A stretch of DNA of 64,000 nucleotides from Pseudarcicella hirudinis. Its GTDB lineage: Bacteria; Bacteroidota; Bacteroidia; Cytophagales; Spirosomataceae. The translations under genes were made by a program, and so were the position numbers. How positions within the stretch are numbered: position 1 is the stretch's first letter; every line of letters begins with the position of its first letter. Below the pieces are notes generated by a model. It worked only from the letters and a program-made list of their open reading frames with translations. It was not told the origin of the DNA and did not search any database. This document shows, one piece after another, positions 28,901 through 36,982 of this stretch. The stretch lies in NCBI RefSeq assembly GCF_900115665.1, contig NZ_FOXH01000011.1:146671-210670 (forward strand). Reading direction: 5' to 3'.

Positions 28901-29068
28901 GTCGATTTTAACAACAAAATGAATATGAGTTTCCGTTTAGGGTTACCTCCTTTCGGTATTTTCGGAATTCCTATGACAATTACGGGTACTTCAGAAAAAC
29001 CAAAAATCAAATTAGGGAAATCCAATAAAACGGATGATCCGGAAGAAGAGAAAGATACTGAAAATTAA
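25949..29068 (+). CDS. AsmA-family protein
   Basis: The 1,039-residue protein has one N-terminal membrane helix (about residues 12-35) followed by a very long region of repeated beta strands. It opens with the typical AsmA start (N-T-K-I-K-D-W-A-N-S-R, then L-A-F-S-E-V-G-L-S-F-F-K-H-F-P-S-L). The C-terminal part (G-x-F-R-L-R-F-E-G-K-V-D-F-N-N-K-M-N-M) matches the conserved AsmA C-terminal region, and the extreme end is charged. AsmA/TamB/YhdP-like proteins form hydrophobic grooves that span the periplasm and help lipid movement to, or homeostasis of, the outer membrane. The exact role here is inferred. The gene is single, closed by a convergent terminator at 29102-29135. Confidence 0.88.
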   Translation: MKFPVKAFLIKSLKISSLLTGILCSLLFLLPYLFPQTVNTKIKDWANSRINGKLAFSEVGLSFFKHFPSLTFTLYDVTLNGSQPFEKDTLLSAKELGLGIDLSSLFKSTVNINKIFLENGYINIQVDKDGKANYNVYRAEPTQNTAPKDSSKAALKLENIQLENCHLIYNDRSLPMMVNAKGFHYSGKGDLSESVFDLHTHTEINSVDLYYGGQPYILSKKVNADLITRVNTNTLAFIFEKNDLKINKLPVDFKGRFEFLKNGYSMNFNFRSAETDLHNIITALPPEYLKWLEKTEVKGHGDLALVLAGKYIASTHTSPDLSFKMKIRNGYIANENAPFPIENLFLDFETQLPGLNPDSLGVNIDSVYFKVDKGFFNSVVRVKGIKAPKVYAKINTQLDLAKWHRAFGLKPFEVKGQFDLSLLAEGQYKTGIVRSGVRKVDTVITSIPKFDLKSHFRNGYFKYASLPQAMEKINFNILANCTDNDYKHSTLAVSDLNFMVLDNFVKGHFNLINAKDFPVDARIQTNFNLGDIRKFYPLEGMEILGKLNVDIQSKGKYSPAKKLFPVTKANFTLQDGTLKTKYSPLPIERIQVSAEVVNKSASTKDLKVNIRPISFQFANQPFTLKAQLQNLDDLRYNVSSNGSIDIGKLYKVFAVDGYGVNGLIKTNFSLKGRQSDAASGNYNKLSNSGSMRVRNLQLTSDLFPKPFMINSGLFSFYQDKVKFETFKAVYGKSDFELNGEISNIINYATKPNASLKGNFDLKSKLIAADEFMAYADAPKTQNSTSAATGVVIVPANLDIQFKGEAQKVNYNGLNLKDFKGQIAIKDGNIALNETGFSLIDAPVTMNGNYKSISPKKAQFDYQIKADEFDIKKAYKEIKLFRDMTSSASSAEGIVSLDYKLSGKLNQNMQPVYPSLKGGGVLSVKKIKMKGFKLLNAIGKKTDHNGITDPDLSKVNIKSSISNNIISIERTKVKMAGFRLRFEGKVDFNNKMNMSFRLGLPPFGIFGIPMTITGTSEKPKIKLGKSNKTDDPEEEKDTEN

Positions 29069-29101
29069 ACCTTGTTATTTGAGAAGGTTTTCCATATAAA
29101 A

Positions 29102-29135
29102 AATTAAGCTACTGACATACGCCGGTAGCTTAATT
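29102..29135. terminator. Terminator between the AsmA-like gene and susD
   Basis: AATTAAGCTAC and GTAGCTTAATT form a perfect 11-base stem between two convergent genes. The arms are AT-rich at their outer ends, so it can serve both directions. Confidence 0.65.
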
Positions 29136-29183
29136 CATTTTTAATCAATCGGATAATAGGTTCAGAGGTTTCCAAAACCCGGA

Positions 29184-30971
29184 TTAATAAAGCGGGTTTT
29201 GAATGAGTTTGTTATTCTTATTGATTTCGTCCAGTTTGATCGGAAGAAAATAAGCTCTCTCGTTCCATGCCCGATCCTGCACTTCAATTACTTTAACAGT
29301 TGGCTGCGTAGCAGTAGTTTTATCAGGGTTCAGTTTGTAACGAACCTCCACTCCTCTTGCATTACCAAAAGTCTGTGGCGCAATCATCCAGCGGCGTACA
29401 TCAAAATAACGATGCTCTTCATAAGCCAATTCAATACGACGTTCATTCTGATAGCGTTTCACCAATGCAGTACCTGTTTCGGTAATATCAGGCATTCCTG
29501 CTCTTTTACGAATCATATTCAGATATTGTTTTGCTTCAGTTTCATCTCCCAAACCGATGCAAGCCTCTGCATAATTCAACAAAATTTCTGTATATCTGAA
29601 AAATCTCCAGGGTACTTCTGTTCTAAAGAATTGTGCTTCAACAGTCGGATCCATAAATTTTTTCAGATAATATCCTGAATAAGTTCCGTTCCAGTCTTCA
29701 ATCGGGCCTTTTCTGGTATCCAGTCCTGCAACTACATCAATTGAATTAGAGCCTGCATTCCATTTTTCCCAATATCCGACCTGAATAATTCCATTCGGAT
29801 CTTTCTCTCTTACATCTGCCGGTCTCACCGCCCATTTCGCTCCTTCATACAAAATATCAGAATAGAATCTTGAGTCACGGTTTTTGTAAGGGTTTGCCGC
29901 ATGAACAGGGTTATTCCAGTCAAAACGAGTACCATCTTTCATCTCATAATCATCAACTAATTGTCCCAAAGGTGTATTACCACCCCAGTTATGATAACCA
30001 TTCGGACCGTTTGAACGACCCGGCCATGCGCCATCATTATCAAGTTTGGCCAGGAAGAAACGCACATGTATATCTTCAGGAGATTGTTTTGATAAAAAGA
30101 GTTGTTCTCTGTTTTTGGAAGCCTCCTCCAAAGAAGCAGGATTTGGTTTGTAAAGACTGTAAACGCCTAAATCCATAACTGCCTTTGCTGCATTTTTAGC
30201 GGCCAGCCAGCGTGCTTTTCTGTCACCTCCTACAATACTGATTAATTCCGGATTGGCAAAACCTTTCGCCCAGGTCGGATTCGCATACAAATCGCTGGCA
30301 GCATAGAGCAGTGTTCTGGCTTTTAAAGCCAGAGCGCCACCTTTGGTTGCCCGGCCTAAATTAGCCGCATCATAGTTTAATGGAAGTAAAGCTGCTGCCT
30401 TATCACACTCATCTGTAATGAATTTGATACATTTTTCATAGCTGTCGCGCGGAACTGCATAGTTTTCATTCAGACCATATGACTTATCAATGATCGGTAC
30501 CCCGCCATATACAGCAACCAGGTTATGATACAGATAAGCTCTGATAAAGTGCATTTCTCCTTTGTAACGGTCTTTCAGGGCAGCATCTACAGAAGCTGCT
30601 CCGTCAATTTTATCGAAGAAGAGATTACAGGCTCTGATATTTTTGTAAACATTTTCCCACAAAAAGTACGAAGCACGGTCTCCACCCCAGTCACTCAGGT
30701 CACTTGGGTTAACCAGACTTTTAGTAATATTGGTTCCAGGGCCCCAAACGGCCATCGACTCGTCACCAAAAGTAGAAAACATCACATTGTTAAACCCATG
30801 TCCCAAACCTCTGTAAGCATTGTTAATAAAAGTCTGAATCAGAGCAGCATCATTCCAGACCGCAGTGTCTGCATATTGATCAAGAGGCTGTTTCTCTAAT
30901 GAGTCTTTGTCGCAAGACGTTGTATTTAATAAAATTATGAGGGCTGTAAATATAGAAATTATTCTTTTCAT
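29184..30971 (-). CDS. RagB/SusD family nutrient-uptake lipoprotein
   Basis: The 595-residue protein has a lipoprotein signal (ITALIILLNTTSC, cysteine near residue 20) and the SusD fold: an N-terminal D-A-A-L-I-Q-T-F-I-N-N-A-Y-R-G block, TPR-like helices, an E-I-L-L-N-Y-A-E-A segment, the R-x-x-E-L-x-x-E-x-x-R-Y-F-D-x-R-R-W block and the ending F-L-P-I-x-x-x-E-I-N-x-N. SusD proteins cap their SusC channel and bind glycan or peptide ligands at the surface. The gene starts 12 bases after the end of susC, in the same operon. The ligand is not indicated by neighbouring enzymes. Confidence 0.95.
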   Translation of the reverse strand: MKRIISIFTALIILLNTTSCDKDSLEKQPLDQYADTAVWNDAALIQTFINNAYRGLGHGFNNVMFSTFGDESMAVWGPGTNITKSLVNPSDLSDWGGDRASYFLWENVYKNIRACNLFFDKIDGAASVDAALKDRYKGEMHFIRAYLYHNLVAVYGGVPIIDKSYGLNENYAVPRDSYEKCIKFITDECDKAAALLPLNYDAANLGRATKGGALALKARTLLYAASDLYANPTWAKGFANPELISIVGGDRKARWLAAKNAAKAVMDLGVYSLYKPNPASLEEASKNREQLFLSKQSPEDIHVRFFLAKLDNDGAWPGRSNGPNGYHNWGGNTPLGQLVDDYEMKDGTRFDWNNPVHAANPYKNRDSRFYSDILYEGAKWAVRPADVREKDPNGIIQVGYWEKWNAGSNSIDVVAGLDTRKGPIEDWNGTYSGYYLKKFMDPTVEAQFFRTEVPWRFFRYTEILLNYAEACIGLGDETEAKQYLNMIRKRAGMPDITETGTALVKRYQNERRIELAYEEHRYFDVRRWMIAPQTFGNARGVEVRYKLNPDKTTATQPTVKVIEVQDRAWNERAYFLPIKLDEINKNNKLIQNPLY

Positions 30972-30983
30972 CGATTTCCTTGT

Positions 30984-33900
30984 TTAGAATGTTAATGATA
31001 ATCCGCCATTTATCACACGTGAAAGTGGATAACTTAAACCTCCGGTGTTATTGTCTTCCGGATCAAATCCGTTAAGGCCCGGGCAGTAAGTTGCCAGATT
31101 ATTTCCGTTCACATAAAATCTCAGATTTTGTATTCCGAAACGACTCATCAGTTTTGATGGCAGAGTATAACCTAATTCCACATTTTTAAGTCTCAGGTAA
31201 TCCGTGTTATGCAATAAATAAGTATTTCTTTGTGATCTCCAATACTCATCACTTCTATTGCTGGCACGTGGTTTTGAGGCATCAATATTGTCAGGAGTCC
31301 ATCTTCCGTCAAAATCTTCTTTCCAGTAGTTTCCGAAATCACCACTTTCCAGAGAAAGATAACGTACCGCTCCGGCAGCTGCCTGTACCAGTATTGACAA
31401 ATCGAATCCTTTATACTGGAAATTCACACCAAAACCTCCCTGGAAGCGTGGAATATCGGTCAGGTAGTTTCTAACCCTGTCATTGGCATCAATTTTACCA
31501 TCTCCGTTTACATCCTTAAAGATTACATCTCCGGCTCTGGCACCATTCCAGTGAGGGGTTTTATTCACTGCATCCTGATCTCTGTAAATACCAATCGCTT
31601 CGTAATAAAGGTTATTATCAGGATTATTAGGATCTGATGGAAGCGGGTGACCGGTGATTTGCTGATAGTCAGGACGTCCCGGAGATTCATCGATAAAATC
31701 AACCTGGTTTTTAGCGTAACCTCCGTTAAGGGAAATCTGATATTTTAATTCACCTTTTTGATTTCTGTAGGCGATATTAAAGTCAAAACCTCTGTTTGAA
31801 GTTTTCCCGATGTTTTCACTTGGCAAACTCAAACCTGTTGAAGAAGGCACAGATGCATTTCTTTTCCACAATAACTGTGAACGACGATAATCAAAGTAAT
31901 CGAAAGTAATGCTCAGTTTATCTTTTAACAAAATGGCATCGAAACCAATGTCTGCCTGATTGGCAATTTCCCAGGTAACGTTAGGATTCGGGATTCTTTT
32001 TTCTGCCAGTGTTTTGTTCTCTTTATCGATACCAAATACCATGTTTTGTCCCTGAAAACCATAAGAAGCAAGATATTGCCATTCATCAATACGGTCATTT
32101 CCGGTTTGTCCCCACGAAGCTCTCAGTTTGAAATCATTGATAAAAGAAACGCCTTTTTTCCAGAATTCTTCTTCAGACAAACGCCATCCTGCTGAAACTC
32201 CCGGGAAGAAACCAAAACGTCCGGCTTCCGGGAAAATGTATGATCCGTCAGCTCTCCATACAAACTCCAGCAAGTATTTTTCTTTGAAGTTATAGTTCAC
32301 ACGACCGAAGTAATTTCTTCTTGCACTTACATATCCGGAACCGCTGTTATTCTTTTCAGCATCTCCGCCGGCATCTAGCTGGTCAAGAGCTGTAGATACG
32401 AAATAACGACGATAAGCACTGAATTTATCTCCGTTTCCTGTTCTTGATTCAGCTCCTACCAAAAACTTAAGGTGGTGGATTTTGGCAAAAGTATGTTCAT
32501 AATTGATCAAACCATTCAACAAAATATCCTGCTTATCCTCCATTGATTCCGTAAGGTTCGGATCGTCAACACCTTTCTTACCTTTTACCAGAACAGGCTG
32601 TCCATTAGCATCTCTTGAAGTACCATCCCATGAATATAAATACCATGGCGTCTGGAAGCGTTTATGAAAGTTAAAGCCTTTATCAATCGCAGCATTTGCT
32701 GTAAATGACAAGCCTTCTACCCATGGAATTTTCACATTTAGTTTTAAATTGGTATTCAGGACGTACCATTTGTCACGGTCGTATCCGGTTTGGTTAGTAC
32801 TTACCACTACCGGGTTATTTCCGTATTCAATATCCGGACCTGTCAGTCCATTTGGCCAGTAGGCAGGTAAATTCGGTTTACCACGCATCAACATCCATAA
32901 AATATCTCCGGCACCACGGGTTGGATAATTTTTGTCTTCCATACGGCCGGACACGTCAAAACGGACATTGATATTCTTGTTAATATCTCCGTCAAGATTC
33001 GAACGGAAGTCATACTGCGTGTATTTGGTTGCACTGTTTTTGTAATAACCATCCTGACTTTTCTCACCTAAAGACATGAAGTAACGGATAGACTCGCTTC
33101 CACCGGAAACCGTAACATTCGTAAACTGCTGACCAGACCAGTTTTTATAAACGGCGTCAAACCAGTTGGTATTTGGATATTTCCAGGGATCAGATCCGTT
33201 TGCAAACTTCGTAATATCATCTGCCGTATATCTTGGCGGGCGGTTTCTGTACATATCCACCTCATTTAATGCCTGGGCATATTCCGCAGAGTTTGTCATT
33301 TTAGGTAAAACAGTAGGCTGGCTTAAACCAAAGTTTGAATTTACAGTAACCGTTGGTTTTCCTGATTTACCCCTTTTGGTCGTAATCAAAATTACACCAT
33401 TTGCTGCCTGAGCTCCATAAATTGCGGCAGAAGCATCTTTCAAAACAGAGATACTTTCAATACTGTTCGGGTCAATTCTGTCTAAAGAACGGCCCGGAAT
33501 ACCGTCAATTACCACTAAGGCATCATTATTTCCCAAAGTGTTCACTCCTCTGATACGAATTGTAGATCCGTCATAGCCAGGTTCACCGCTACGCGTTACG
33601 GCAGTTACACCCGGCAAACGTCCTGCAAGGCTGTTACTCACGTTGATAGAAGGAGATTTAACAATTTCAGCTCCTTTTACCGTGGTCACCGACCCTGTTA
33701 AGGTTTCCTTTTTCTCAGTACCATAACCTACCACAATTACCTCAGAAAGAGAGGTTTCTTCCGGAATAAGGCTAACGTTTACTACCGTTCTGCTTCCAAC
33801 TTTCAGTTCCTGTCTTTTGTAGCCAATGTAAGTGAAAACCAATTCAGCATTTTCATTCGGAATTTTGATTTTATACTGGCCTTTTGCATCAGTTGTGGTT

Positions 33901-34415
33901 CCGCGGTTGGTTCCTTTCAAAATAATATTCACACCTGGCAAGGCTCCGTCCTTCTCATCAGTCACTGTTCCTGAAATTGTAATCTCTGCCATTTCAGTAA
34001 GTGAACTAATTGAAGCGATTTCCTTCAAGGCGACATCACTGCTGGTCCCCGATGACATATTTTTCAGTAAAATCTGACCATCGATGACTTCATAAGAAAT
34101 GCCCAAAGGTTTTAAAACAACATCCAAAGCCTCTGAAAGTTTTCGATTGTGAATATTCATCGATACTCTGCGGTTAGCCTGAATCGTTTTGGGGCTGTAC
34201 ACAAATTTTACATCCGCCAGTTTTTCAATCTTTGATAGCACTCTTTTTACTTCTGTTTCTTCAGTATTGAGTGATATGTTTCGGTTTAAGAATTCTTGTG
34301 CTTTTAAATGATGTGCATGCGACACATTTAAAAATACCATACCAATTAACACTTGTATCAGGGATATTCTCATAATTGGAAAGATCAGTACTCTGAGGTT
34401 TCGTGTTTTTTTCAT
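30984..34415 (-). CDS. SusC/RagA TonB-dependent receptor with STN domain
   Basis: The frame is open from 34475, but the Met at 34415 gives a standard signal peptide (MKKTRN then a hydrophobic run) and 1,143 residues. Order of domains: secretin/TonB short N-terminal (STN) domain at about residues 45-95; carboxypeptidase-D-like regulatory domain (ISGTVTDEKDGALPGVNI, about 145-225); plug with SLAGRLPGV and the DGIPG segment; and the outer-membrane beta-barrel to a C-terminal aromatic residue. The STN domain indicates signal transfer to the FecR anti-sigma factor encoded upstream. It imports an oligomeric ligand with TonB energy together with the SusD partner. Confidence 0.95.
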   Translation of the reverse strand: MKKTRNLRVLIFPIMRISLIQVLIGMVFLNVSHAHHLKAQEFLNRNISLNTEETEVKRVLSKIEKLADVKFVYSPKTIQANRRVSMNIHNRKLSEALDVVLKPLGISYEVIDGQILLKNMSSGTSSDVALKEIASISSLTEMAEITISGTVTDEKDGALPGVNIILKGTNRGTTTDAKGQYKIKIPNENAELVFTYIGYKRQELKVGSRTVVNVSLIPEETSLSEVIVVGYGTEKKETLTGSVTTVKGAEIVKSPSINVSNSLAGRLPGVTAVTRSGEPGYDGSTIRIRGVNTLGNNDALVVIDGIPGRSLDRIDPNSIESISVLKDASAAIYGAQAANGVILITTKRGKSGKPTVTVNSNFGLSQPTVLPKMTNSAEYAQALNEVDMYRNRPPRYTADDITKFANGSDPWKYPNTNWFDAVYKNWSGQQFTNVTVSGGSESIRYFMSLGEKSQDGYYKNSATKYTQYDFRSNLDGDINKNINVRFDVSGRMEDKNYPTRGAGDILWMLMRGKPNLPAYWPNGLTGPDIEYGNNPVVVSTNQTGYDRDKWYVLNTNLKLNVKIPWVEGLSFTANAAIDKGFNFHKRFQTPWYLYSWDGTSRDANGQPVLVKGKKGVDDPNLTESMEDKQDILLNGLINYEHTFAKIHHLKFLVGAESRTGNGDKFSAYRRYFVSTALDQLDAGGDAEKNNSGSGYVSARRNYFGRVNYNFKEKYLLEFVWRADGSYIFPEAGRFGFFPGVSAGWRLSEEEFWKKGVSFINDFKLRASWGQTGNDRIDEWQYLASYGFQGQNMVFGIDKENKTLAEKRIPNPNVTWEIANQADIGFDAILLKDKLSITFDYFDYRRSQLLWKRNASVPSSTGLSLPSENIGKTSNRGFDFNIAYRNQKGELKYQISLNGGYAKNQVDFIDESPGRPDYQQITGHPLPSDPNNPDNNLYYEAIGIYRDQDAVNKTPHWNGARAGDVIFKDVNGDGKIDANDRVRNYLTDIPRFQGGFGVNFQYKGFDLSILVQAAAGAVRYLSLESGDFGNYWKEDFDGRWTPDNIDASKPRASNRSDEYWRSQRNTYLLHNTDYLRLKNVELGYTLPSKLMSRFGIQNLRFYVNGNNLATYCPGLNGFDPEDNNTGGLSYPLSRVINGGLSLTF

Positions 34416-34505
34416 ATTTTTGACATGTTTTGTTGGGTTTTGAGAGAATTCGACAAAAAGGCTCTTCATCATCATTGTGAGAGATTATGATGAGAGCAGA
34501 CTATG

Positions 34506-34533
34506 AACCGGTGATGTTAGCGCATCATCGGTT
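34506..34533 (-). promoter_or_regulatory. Hairpin in the susC leader region
   Basis: Two 11-base arms with one mismatch (34506-34516 and 34523-34533) and a six-base loop lie about 90 bases before the preferred susC start. It could be an mRNA leader structure or an attenuator between fecR and susC. Its function is not known. Confidence 0.4.
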
Positions 34534-34574
34534 TTTCTTTGTTGGAGGGGGAGGGTATCTATTTTTCCATTCAG

Positions 34575-34609
34575 TTTTGGTTTAAATTTTAAAATTTATT
34601 TTGGTTTAA
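34575..34609 (-). repeat. Direct repeat TTAAACCAAAA upstream of susC
   Basis: The 11-mer (TTTTGGTTTAA on the plus strand) occurs twice, at 34575-34585 and 34599-34609, exactly 24 bases apart in the fecR-susC gap. Two helical turns plus a little separate the copies. It may be an operator or part of the promoter for the susC transcript; no consensus I know matches. Confidence 0.45.
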
Positions 34610-34653
34610 CAGTTAGTATATTTTTCAATGGTAACAGGAGAAAACACATTTTT

Positions 34654-35700
34654 TTAATTGCAGCCTTTCCCTGAAATCAGAATATGAGTACCTCTGATTT
34701 CATAGGTTGCATCAATGGCCTGACAAATCAATTCAAGTTTATTATACAAAGTCTGGTGCATAATTTCTCCAGTGAAAGTACAGTTTCGTAAACTTTCATT
34801 TTCCATCATAAAATCAATGCCGTAAACCTGTTCCAGGTCTTTAAGAACCAGGGGTAAAGGTGTCTCATTAAACGCAAAGCTTATCAGGGTCTTTTCCTGT
34901 TTCCTGACTTCATCCACTATTGGTAAAGGATTGGCAGACAGGCCCGTAACCCAATGATCGTTGTCAGAAAAGTAAACAACCTTCTGATTAGGTGTCAGAA
35001 TTACCCCAGCTGATACTTTGACATTCTCTTTCCTGTTTTTATCATTTTTCTGTTCGAAAACAGAAACCTTTCCGGTTCTTACTTCTACCTCTACTGCTTT
35101 GGAACTTTTATTACCTCTTACCCAGAAACTAGTTCCCAGTACCTGCGTTACAATTTTTCCGCAATACACGTAAAAAGGTTTTTCAGGATTTCTGGCTACT
35201 TTAAAAAAGGCATTTCCTGATAAAAAAACTTCTCTTTTATCTCCTTCAAATTTCTCCGTAAAACGAATAGAACTTTCCGGACTCAGCTCTACAACACTTC
35301 CGTCCGAAAGTTGTATTTTCTGGGTACTCCTTGTCTCATTTATCTGTTCGGAAATACCATTCTGAGAGACAACGGTTAAGGTTGTACGTTCATAAAATAA
35401 ATTCTCTTTCAAAAGAGCCCAGTAACTGAATCCGCCAATCAAAAGTAACGCCGCTGCGGCAATCCATCGGGTTTTAAATCTTCTCAGAAGTGGAATGACC
35501 TGAACTTCTGAAGCTCCGGATCCTGCTTCTATCTTCTGCCAGAGACGGTTTTTTAATTTCTCCTTCTCAGTTTCGGTCAGATCCAATTCTGTATGTTCTC
35601 CAAGCAGACTATACCAATGGTCTATTTTCTGAATTTCTTCATCGTTACATTCCCCGTCAAGGTATTTACGAAGTAACTGTCTGAACTCACTTTTATTCAT
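34654..35700 (-). CDS. FecR-family anti-sigma factor
   Basis: The 348-residue protein has a cytoplasmic N-terminal part (residues 1-72) that would hold the sigma factor, one membrane helix (about 73-92, WIAAAALLLIGGFSYWALL), a periplasmic FecR domain (about 120-215) and a C-terminal DUF4974/STN-like domain (about 265-345, with SFAFNETPLPLVLKDLE). This is the standard architecture for receiving a signal from a SusC receptor that carries an STN domain. It lies between the sigma gene and susC on the same strand, so the three form one transenvelope circuit. Confidence 0.95.
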   Translation of the reverse strand: MNKSEFRQLLRKYLDGECNDEEIQKIDHWYSLLGEHTELDLTETEKEKLKNRLWQKIEAGSGASEVQVIPLLRRFKTRWIAAAALLLIGGFSYWALLKENLFYERTTLTVVSQNGISEQINETRSTQKIQLSDGSVVELSPESSIRFTEKFEGDKREVFLSGNAFFKVARNPEKPFYVYCGKIVTQVLGTSFWVRGNKSSKAVEVEVRTGKVSVFEQKNDKNRKENVKVSAGVILTPNQKVVYFSDNDHWVTGLSANPLPIVDEVRKQEKTLISFAFNETPLPLVLKDLEQVYGIDFMMENESLRNCTFTGEIMHQTLYNKLELICQAIDATYEIRGTHILISGKGCN

Positions 35701-35939
35701 GATAATGCTAGTTCTGTGTGGTCTTTGTATCTAAGTCGGGAATCACCCCGACTTACCCTAAATATTTTTAAATATTCTTTAAATATTTATATATCAATAC
35801 TATTTTGACTTGAATTTTGTTAAAATAATACTATTAATCCTGATGTTTGCCAAACCTTGTGTCATCAGAAGTGAAGCAATAAATCGCCTAACTGATTTAC
35901 GGAGACATAAACCAAGGCAGAGAAACAAACTAGAGGGGT

Positions 35940-35974
35940 CAGACCATCGCCTGTATCATCACAGGCCAGGCGAT
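35940..35974 (-). repeat. GC-rich inverted repeat between sigma and fecR genes
   Basis: ATCGCCTG (35945-35952) and CAGGCGAT (35967-35974) form a perfect inverted repeat with an additional inner CCTG/CAGG option. It stands out as GC-rich in an AT-rich 276-base gap just after the sigma stop codon. No T-run follows, so a terminator is doubtful. The rest of the gap holds no gene that I can support. Confidence 0.4.
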
Positions 35975-35976
35975 AA

Positions 35977-36576
35977 TCATGAAACGAGAAACAAAAGGAA
36001 TGAAGTAGCAAAATGGCGCAATGAAACGCGAAGGACCTTAAGTGCTTTAGAAAGATGGTATTCTACAGCTTTTTCAGAAAGAGAAAGTTTCTGAGCAATT
36101 TCCGGAATTGTAAGATGGTTAAAACGGCTTAATTTAAAGACTTCCTGAGATTTTTCAGGGAGATCCATCAATCCTTTTTCAATGGCCTCTGTCAGATCCA
36201 CCAACGCAAGGTCTTCATCTGCATTCTGGTCTGTCTGATCTGTAAATACTTCATAATAAGCCACGAATTTCTCATGCACAGCTTTTGACTCTATGATATC
36301 AATCACCGAATATTTAACAGCTCTGAAAAGGTAGTTTTCTAGCTGTCGTATTTCGAGGGTCTCACGTTTTTGCCACAAACCCACAAAAATATCCTGCACC
36401 AATTCTTCTGCTGCCTCTTTAGAATCAAGTTTTTTATAAGCTAATCTGTAAAGTTTAAACCAATATCGTTCATAGATCACAGAAAAGGCCTCACGGGATC
36501 CCTCATTCAAAGATGTCAGCAATTGCATATCTGTCCAATCGCCCAAAACTGAAGTATTTTGTTTAATTTTTTCCAA
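35977..36576 (-). CDS. ECF RNA polymerase sigma factor (FecI-like, Bacteroides expansion family)
   Basis: The 199-residue protein has sigma region 2 (F-S-V-I-Y-E-R-Y-W-F-K-L-Y-R-L-A-Y ... A-A-E-E-L-V-Q-D-I-F-V-G-L-W-Q-K-R, residues 32-72) and region 4 (L-P-E-K-S-Q-E-V-F-K-L-S-R-F ... T-I-P-E-I-A-Q-K-L-S-L-S-E-K-A-V-E-Y-H-L-S-K-A, about 135-185). Both fit TIGR02985-type sigma factors that control single SusC/SusD loci in Bacteroidota. It is first in the sigma-FecR-SusC-SusD series and probably activates the susC promoter when FecR is relieved by ligand uptake. Confidence 0.95.
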   Translation of the reverse strand: MEKIKQNTSVLGDWTDMQLLTSLNEGSREAFSVIYERYWFKLYRLAYKKLDSKEAAEELVQDIFVGLWQKRETLEIRQLENYLFRAVKYSVIDIIESKAVHEKFVAYYEVFTDQTDQNADEDLALVDLTEAIEKGLMDLPEKSQEVFKLSRFNHLTIPEIAQKLSLSEKAVEYHLSKALKVLRVSLRHFATSFLLFLVS

Positions 36577-36982
36577 TCTGTCTAATTTGCTTTATGACTA
36601 CTCTTTTTTGTGGAAATAAAAATAATACAAAGTAATCACTTTTTTTTCCCAAATGAAAAGGTTTTTCATCTTTGCTGTATCAGAACTTTTTTTAAAAGAG
36701 GATTTGTTCCTTAAAAAAGCCTATGTCTTAAATTATTAGGTAAAAATGAGCCGGAAGAGGTTATCTGATAAAATCCGGTAAACCTTATTCTTTTTTTGAT
36801 AAATGAAGGTTTTCAGGCATAGGAAGGACAAACATTCCGGTTTGAAATTGGTAATATTTCAGACGGCTATCCCAGACAGGAAATTGTTCTGAAGTTATAA
36901 AATCAGGCATTTTTATCAGATATTTCAAAGTATATCTCCGCAAATCCTGAAAAGAAGTCTTATTAAAAGTTAACTTTGACCC
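36577..36982. other. Divergent intergenic region between sigma and DAC-like genes
   Basis: A 406-base AT-rich stretch without a supported gene. It must hold the promoters of both divergent genes. TAACTTTG at 36971-36978 fits the Bacteroidota -7 box TAnnTTTG, yet ends four bases before the ATG at 36983, so a transcript from it would be leaderless or the protein would start farther in. No matching upstream box is seen. Confidence 0.4.

Noticed and set aside
35810..36094. Plus-strand open frame of 94 codons opposite the sigma factor gene
   Set aside because: It overlaps the well-supported sigma gene on the other strand, has a composition dominated by Arg/His from antisense coding, and matches no family.
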